From Lotus japonicus (Eukaryota > Streptophyta > Magnoliopsida > Fabales > Fabaceae), in NCBI RefSeq assembly GCF_012489685.1, contig NC_080043.1, positions 67,821,920 to 67,885,919 of the forward strand: a stretch of 64,000 nucleotides of DNA. Direction: 5' to 3'. Positions 57,478 to 64,000 of the stretch are shown one piece after another. The stretch's first letter is position 1; the number at the start of each line of letters is the position of its first letter. The notes below the pieces were generated by a model. The model was given only the letters and a program-made list of their open reading frames with translations. It had not been told where the DNA came from and searched no databases. A program made the position numbers and the translations under genes.

Positions 57478-58137
57478 ATGAGTGAGTCTAACTTCGAATT
57501 GGAGAGGGATAAAGTTGTGGTCCTCAACTTGGGAGCCCTGAAAAATGATCCTCTAACATGAGTGAGGATGTCTAGATGGGGGTAAGATGCTTACGCATCA
57601 CTCTATGAGTGTAAAAGCTTTTAAGAATGTTATGCTTGATATGAGGCAATCTCGGAACTGCGTGGAGATCCGACATGTTGGGATGAACTTGTTCACTATC
57701 AAACGTCAACTCGAGATAGAGATCTGGTTCTCACATTAGTCCCTTGGTTTTTCGATAGACATATGATGGCTCTGAATGCCTATGATGTTCATGGTGGTCC
57801 ACCAAGGGTTCCATTGTCAAAGGTACCATTCTAGATTCAGGTGCACAATTTGCCAAAGCTAGCTCCCATAGAGGCAATCGCGAAGTCCCTAGGTGAGGCT
57901 TTTGTTGGTTTTCTAGGGTGGGACATATCAGAAGCAAGAAGGTGTGATAGCTTCTTACGTCTTCGTGCGTGGGTAAGGGTTAATGCTCCCTTGTGTTGTG
58001 GCCAGACGCTACTAGCTGAGGGGGGGCCTCTAATTGAGGTCACTTTCAAGTACAAGAAGTTGTTTTATTTCTATTACTGATGTGGGAGGCTCGACCATGT
58101 ACACCATGATTGTGGTGCTGATTCAAAGGACCAGCCT
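57478..58137 (+). pseudogene. Degenerate LINE ORF1
   Basis: Starts at ATG 57478 (SESNFELERDKVVVLNLGAL). It then shows the DUF4283-like features of L1 ORF1 with stops and frame changes: HYQTSTRDRDLVLT, NAYDVHGGPPRVPLSKVPF (across a frame), NLPKLAPIEAIAKSLGEAFV, and a degenerate zinc knuckle with a stop codon at its first Cys position. Similarity ends at 58137, where an LTR-type repeat begins. It is a different LINE family from the copy at the left edge. Confidence 0.65.
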
Positions 58138-60500
58138 TGTAAGACCCAGGTTTTATGTAATAGAAATTTAGAATAATTAATTAATTCCGACTCACGCTTG
58201 TGTAAGCGTGAGAGAAACCTGAACAAGTGATTGATGTTATGACAAGTGAAACAAAGTAGAAAGTTCATAATATGTTTAATTATGACATTATAGTCGGTCT
58301 GAATGATATCACGAGTCGTTTTCACACCCGACTAAGGTTGAGAGTGTCCGAAAAATGTTATTTCCGCTACTAGAGCACTATTTAAGTTATAGTTCGACAA
58401 AGGCAAGAGAATAAGACCTTCTGGGTATTTTTCCCTTGACCTGTTGATAACTCCTAGGCAAGTGTACCTATTCGTTAAGTAGTAATAAAATATCGAACTC
58501 AAGGATTGCGGTTGTCTAAATCAATTTAACCTATTAAATAACTAAAAAGACTAAGTAAAAATGTTTGGGGTGAATAATTGTTGAAAAAGAAATTCATTCA
58601 AAGTTGTAAAATTCAGTGAAAAAAATAAGTACGCAGTATTGAAAACAATCAAAAGGGAAAGTACCTGGGGTAGGATTTCATCAATCTCACTTATGTTCTT
58701 AATAGACTAATTAACTCATGAATTATCTAACTTATTTATGGTGCTTGCCTAAGTTTCTACGTGATAATCTCTTAACTACGCAGAACTTCCAATTAAACTG
58801 CTAACACTAATCTCTTAGTTCCTAGACGAATTCAATTGGAGAATTAAAGTACTTAGTTACTAGCCAACACAATTAGAAGTTACCCTTATCTCTAAGGCGT
58901 AGGCGTTCCTAATCAATTCCTCACCGGATCCCTATTTTCTACCGATTTCTCAATCGCATACAAAATAGCAAAGTTAATCTTCATGCATAAAAATTCATAG
59001 ATAAAAGATGAGAAATTCATAAATAAAAATAGGATTCATGAGTCTAAAAAGTATATCAAAACATAAGGTCAAGAGAATCAAACCGAACACCCCAAGTACC
59101 TACAGAGGTTTAGCCAAGCATGGCTTGCATGATCAAATAAAATATTGAAATAAAAAGAAGTTCTTCAAAAAGCTCAAAGTGGTGCTAGGGTTAACTCCAT
59201 GGAAGAAGACTCCAAAACTGCTCTCCAATCTCAATCCCCTTTCAATATATATTATTCCTAATATATATATATATCCTTGTATCCAAAAGCTGCCACCGCT
59301 CACTTTCCCGTCTGTTTTTGTTTTTGTCATCACGTGACAATGTTCCCACATAAGCCAAAGAAAAACCTAGAGTGTCACGTGTCCTATTGCAATTGGACAA
59401 AGGTTCAAGAGGTGAAATCCAGCGCTTCGCGTTCCGCGGTGTTATGGTGGACCTCTGGTACGGTTGAGCCACGTGGCAGGTACAGGAAATGCAGCCGTTT
59501 GATCTCTTGCAGGCGCATGGCAGCTCCGTGGAGCAACTGTACCGGATCAGCTTCCTTATTCTGAAATTCTGTTTTTCTTTTATTCCGAAAATCCTAAAAA
59601 GATAAAATAAATCAAAATAAAATATTAAAAAGATAATAACTCAAAATAAAACATATCAATTAAAAATAAAATAACTTAAATCCTAATAAATCTAAATAAA
59701 AATCATAAAAATATATAAAGATACTAAAAATCACATAACAATAGTAAAATGCACCTAAAATAACCAAAATATCCTAAATAATATATCAAAATGCATGAAA
59801 TAAACTAGAAAAAATAGCTTAAACACCCGGGTCATCACCTGTGTTCCACTACAGAACTTTCGACTATAAGCTCGAAAATTTTTGCTTTCCGAAAACTCGA
59901 TAAAGCTATACTTTATCTTCCCAGGGACTTGAGCGAGACCCTGTATAAAAGACTTTTCCATTCGGAGCTTCTCTCAGAAATTCCATCTTCGGTTTCTTAA
60001 TTCCTTCACTGCTAGGAATCTTTCGTGTGAAGGAAGTTTTCTCATCCGATGTCAATTACAAAAAGTAGTTCTACAACATATTTTGAAGCAAACTGCGTTC
60101 AAGTCATTTTCTCATTTTAAATGAGCTTTGAAATGAGTTTCGACATTTTGTTCTCACTTTAAATCAGCAGATAAAAGTACCAAAACGCCCGGACCCGCAA
60201 AATCTTTCTTTTCTTCCTTTTCCTTCCCTATAAAAAGAGGGGAAAACATTATTCCCCTCACTTTTAGAGAGAGAGGTCGCGAGCTAGTGAGAGAGAGAGG
60301 AGGAGAAGAACTTTGCGACCCATTGCCCAATTCTCGTGATTTCAGTTGCATTGGATAAGCATGGAGGTAAGGATCATTATCCATGCATCCTTTTCTTGCG
60401 ACCCATTGCCCAAAGTTTGGAGTTTTTTTGATAAAATTTTAGATTAGCTTCATTTCTTCTTTCAAATACCTTCTATACACTTCATATTCATGATTCATTC
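58138..60500. repeat. Nested LTR-type repeats, left part
   Basis: From TGTAAGACCCAGG (58138) the sequence resembles the start of a long legume gypsy-type LTR. At about 58445 it is interrupted by a non-coding repeat starting near TTGATAACTCCTAGGCAAG, which runs to about 59820. The outer sequence then appears to resume, with a CCCTATAAAAAGAGG promoter-like motif at 60227. I recognise the style but cannot fix boundaries or family. No protein-coding region was found. Confidence 0.4.
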
Positions 60501-62620
60501 TGTAACACCCCATTTTCTGTTATTAGGTTATTTATTATTTTATTTTAATTAGTATTATGGTATATGGTAATTAAGTGATTTTGTTAGATAATTAAGTGAT
60601 TATGTGATATAGATAAATAAGGTTTTAGGGTTTAGTGTGAGTAATTGAGAGTGGGGCCCATTGTATGGCTATTTAAGGGTTAGGAGTGAAATAGAAAGAA
60701 AGAAAAGAAAAAAAAATAAGGATTAGAAGAGAAGCAGAACAAGAAACACGTGAAAGCAGAGAAGGAGAGGAGAAAAGAGGAGAAAACTTAGAACTGATCT
60801 ACAAGAGGTAAGGGTTTGAATTCATGTTTTATGGATTGGTATGATAGTGGATAATGATAGAAAGCATGATTTAGGAACCCTAGGTTGCAAAAATTCCCAA
60901 ATTGAAATAGTTAGGGTTTGGTTTTTAGATGATTTTGGGGGTAGATGATAGGCTTGCATGATGCACAGAAATTTACGTTCTCTTGTACCCTTTTTCGTGC
61001 TATGTTAATGGCCGAATTTGAAGAAGTAGTCTTCATAAAAGTTGTAGGTTTTTCTGTTACGAAACTTTTGCCACTGGTTTCACGTCATTCCGACGTCTGT
61101 AGCTCGAGTTATGTGTATTTTAGTGAGTATAGGTTAAGCTGTCCAGTTTCTTACGAACTGCGGTTAGTGTACGATTTTTCCTGATTTTTGTACTTCGAAT
61201 TGTGACTTGAAAATTTATAGAGGTTTACAAAACGTGTATACGGAACCATGATAAAAATATTAGATTTTTCTGAGTATATTTGATAATTTACATCTGTTTA
61301 ATAGTTCATTAGATGTGTGGTGCGCGCACATGGCGAGTTGCGCAGGAAGATGTCGCAAGATGTCGCGACATGGCGAGTTGCGTAGGGAGATGTCGTGAGA
61401 TGTCGCGACATGACGAGTTATTCAGCGACATGGCGAGTTGCGTAGGGAGATGTCGTGAGATGTCGCGACATGGCGAGTTGTGCAGTGAGATGTCGCGAGA
61501 TGGCGAGCATGAGCATGCCGCGAGTTTTTGGGAAAATTTAGAGAGAAATCCAGTATTTAGGAAATAGTTGCAGAACCTGTTATATATGAATTATATTTAA
61601 TTTACATCTATTTTTAATAATCATTATATGATGTTGTTTCTGAATTGATGTTATGTTTGAGATGCTAAGTTGTTGTGATTGCAAGTTGTATAATTGATAA
61701 CATGTAATATGTGTTTTGTGCAACTGGTGATGAATATGCTAAAATAATTAGGACTTGGAGATGGTCTGAATATGCATATGTTAGTTGAGTTTTGCACAAT
61801 ACACTGCATAGTTGTCAAGAGGCAATGTTTGCTAGTTCTCGTGGAGGCTAGTGACTTGTCCCAAAACTGGAGTGGTTTTGAAGCCTAGAGCGAGGGCTTT
61901 ATTGGTGGTTATCTGTCTGGAGTGGACGCGGTGATACCGCTAAGGATAACAACTTTGGTACCAAAGGCATTTGCACGGGTCTCACTTGAGTCATATGTGT
62001 TATGGTGATATTTTTGGAGAGATTTGATGTGGTGGTAATTAGAGACTATTATATATGTTCTAATTGAGCTATAATTTATGGAGTATTTGCCATAACTGTG
62101 AACTTGATTAATTATGTTAAAATTACATAATTTATTATTTGTTAGTGAATGTGAGTAATTTATGTGGAGCATAGATAAGCTTTTACATTATTTATTATTA
62201 TGCTTATCCATATGATATGAGCTCTCACCCTTCTGTTGGAATGATGTTCTATGCGACATCGCTCAGGTACCGAAGATAGTGGAGCTTCTCGCGAGGGTTA
62301 GTTGGAGGAGCTAGTCTTTCATTTACGGTTTAGTTAGGGGAGTCATGCTCTGTTATGTAACACCGGGAAACGTTTAGTTTTGTACCTTGATGTTAAGAGT
62401 TACCTATGAACTCTCTTTATGTTAAATTTTGGAGTTGAAATAAATCCGCTGTGCTATGCATATGATGTTGCGACATTAAAGTTGGAAAATTTATATATTT
62501 ATTATGAGCATGACAGGTGTTTTGATTTATATTTCTGGAGAATAAGTGTGACACCCTCTGTGTTATGCATTTTACTCTGATTTATGATATATTATTATGC
62601 GGGGTTTAGAGGGTGTTACA
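60501..62620. mobile_element. Solo LTR (2120 bp), gypsy type
   Basis: Ends are TGTAACACCC and GGGTGTTACA, typical of long LTRs of legume gypsy elements. The flanks are identical 5-base duplications, CATTC (60496-60500 and 62621-62625). No internal coding region or second LTR is present, so it is a solo LTR left by recombination. Because the ends are mirror images the orientation is unclear. Confidence 0.85.
61325..61510. repeat. Tandem repeat with palindromic core inside the solo LTR
   Basis: Several copies of a unit containing GACATGGCGAGTTGCGTAGG and the perfect palindrome ATGTCGCGACAT (61360-61371, 61400-61411, 61460-61471). Spacing varies between 40 and 60 bases. The frame is open across the array (61313-61567) but the translation is repetitive and unlike any protein I know. 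Confidence 0.85.
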
Positions 62621-62625
62621 CATTC

Positions 62626-63120
62626 GCTTAGATTCTCGCCGTGGTGTCGAAGATATGAAATCTTAGTTAACGACCCATTTTTAATCAACTGTTACTTTTT
62701 GATGCAAAAAGCCTCAGCCTTGCTAAGCGCCTTTAGGATAAATTGATAGTAAATGCATTGTTATAGCTATTCAAAACCGGTTTCGAAAAATATGAACTTT
62801 GAGTTTTTGAGCTGCTAATGTGGACCAAAAAGCCCTTATTCTAGTTTTAGGTCCCGTAATTGTTCCGAGTGTTTTCCTACCCTATATATCACCTAAGAAT
62901 TAAATTAGATCGAAGAAAATTTTCGGGAACCCTATTTTTGGGGCTTGTGGCCGAGAACTTAGAGGCAATGCATGAACTAGGTTAAGTATTTCGGTTTGAT
63001 TGCTTCTTGTAGAACTTGTTTAAATTATAATGTGTTTCTTTGTTCTAGGTCCGCAACTCCTATGCACTACTACTCACGAAGGTAAGGGTAACTCAGTAAG
63101 TTAAGTTAGCGATGCAATGG
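62626..63120. repeat. LTR-type repeat, right part
   Basis: Sequence continuing after the solo LTR, non-coding, probably the same outer repeat as 59830-60495. Boundaries are not determined. Confidence 0.35.
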
Positions 63121-63179
63121 TAGGGAGAAATGATCACTCTCATAACTCTACACAGGTGGACTATACATGAAAGTGAATT

Positions 63180-63322
63180 GTTTTGTCTACCATATCAGTG
63201 GACGTCCTCACTTTATGAGATTTTCTTGTTCATATATCTACTGTCAAATCCATTCTTACAAATGAAATGGAAATAATTAAGAAAGTCTTTTACTTCAGCA
63301 CCGTGAACATGGTAGACAAAAC
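63180..63322. other. Long-range hairpin, possible small-RNA precursor or MITE
   Basis: A perfect 14-base inverted repeat, GTTTTGTCTACCAT (63180-63193) and ATGGTAGACAAAAC (63309-63322), separated by 115 bases, with weaker pairing on both sides. It matches no miRNA I can name. Confidence 0.4.
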
Positions 63323-64000
63323 TGATGTACATGTGTTGCCTTGTAGGGAGTCTTTGGAAAATGGAGCTATGGTCTACGACATGCTATGCAAAAAATAAAA
63401 ATTAAATTAACTGTGGTCAAGGAGTTGCAAGTAATTAAAGTTGCAACATTAAAAAACTGTGTCAGGATGTAGACATGAATGCTACATGCTTCCCTTTACC
63501 AAATTGTGACTCGAGTCTTTCATTTACTTCAACCATTCTTCTTTAATACTGGGACTGAAATTTGATCGCACCTAGATCTTTCCTCAACCTTCCTTCAATC
63601 ACAAATATAGAGCAGAAAAAAGTGAGGATAAGAGAATTATTCCAAATGATCCTTGGTAGAAGAAAGTAAAGTACAAACAGATGTGCTGTAATAGAAAGAC
63701 AAAATTGAAAATGAAACTTCAGAAGATTAACAAAAGAGACTTACCCTTGATAAAAGAAAACACCTTGCTATGAAGAGAACTCGATCTAAATATGCAACAT
63801 CACATGGTCCAGCAACTTGAGCAAGCAATCATTCTGATAACGTTCGTGCCAAAAGGTACTAAATTTCACAGAGGAGAGTAAAATAATTTGTCAGTGTATA
63901 TTTCAAAATAACTTATCCAAATTTAAAATCTAACAATAATAGGCAAAACACAACTTACATTTGGGCATGGACTTTGAAGGAGTTTTCCCCAATTTTAAAA
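63323..64000. other. AT-rich right end, no gene seen
   Basis: No ORF or repeat recognised. It may belong to the flank of a gene beyond the window. Confidence 0.35.

Noticed and set aside
61325..61510. CRISPR-like repeat array
   Set aside because: Plant nuclear DNA, variable spacing, no unique spacers of constant length; it is a tandem repeat.
61313..61567. An 84-codon ORF as a repeat protein
   Set aside because: The translation is only the tandem DNA repeat read in an open frame, inside a solo LTR.

Overview
The window is nuclear DNA from a flowering plant, most likely a papilionoid legume. It has split genes with GT-AG introns, AT-rich spacers, several retrotransposon families, and non-TIR NBS-LRR genes that start MAVE(F/L)VGG in a style I associate with legumes. 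The legume assignment is an inference from gene and repeat style; the species cannot be fixed from sequence alone.

Left part (1-10.4 kb). The 5' half of an L1-type LINE on the minus strand enters from the left edge (ORF1, then the start of the ORF2 endonuclease). It is followed by the last two exons of an NPF (NRT1/PTR) transporter on the plus strand. Next come a short SINE-like insertion with perfect 13-bp target duplications, a hairpin-rich leader with a small RRM-like ORF, and a complete five-exon type-A response regulator of the ARR8/ARR9 type.

Middle part (11-39 kb). This is a tandem cluster of CC-NBS-LRR (CNL) immune-receptor genes, all on the minus strand. Two are intact single-exon genes (12950-16675 and 35067-38771). 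Between them lie a broken copy with a hAT-type element inserted exactly in its P-loop (23700-25410), two tiny 5'-end relics (about 20.0 kb and 29.8 kb) and a 3'-end relic (about 33.5 kb). The spacers upstream of CNL1 and of the 29.8-kb relic are duplicates of each other. Each carries degenerate pieces of an LRR receptor-like gene and of the FY gene that lies further right. Other insertions are a MULE-like element with 167-bp inverted repeats and GC-rich cargo, a LINE RNase H relic, an aspartic-protease pseudogene, a copia gag relic and a gag-only gypsy-like element with two 332-bp LTRs.

Right part (42-57 kb). A complete FY gene (WD40 polyadenylation factor and flowering-time protein) lies on the minus strand. 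I could join 18 exons without a frame break (734 aa). Intron 10 contains a very young Ty1/copia element in the opposite orientation, with LTRs that read as identical, 5-bp target duplications and a single in-frame stop. Other FY introns hold a 77-bp LINE tail with 11-bp target duplications, a probable solo LTR and a MITE-like element.

Far right (57.4-64 kb). A degenerate LINE ORF1 and nested LTR-type repeats fill this part. They include a 2120-bp solo LTR flanked by CATTC, with a tandem array of a palindromic motif inside it. A long-range hairpin lies at 63.2-63.3 kb. No host gene is recognised here.

The host genes do not form a pathway or operon. The strongest observations are structural: transposon footprints readable to the base, and the mixing of FY and LRR-receptor fragments into the CNL cluster spacers.
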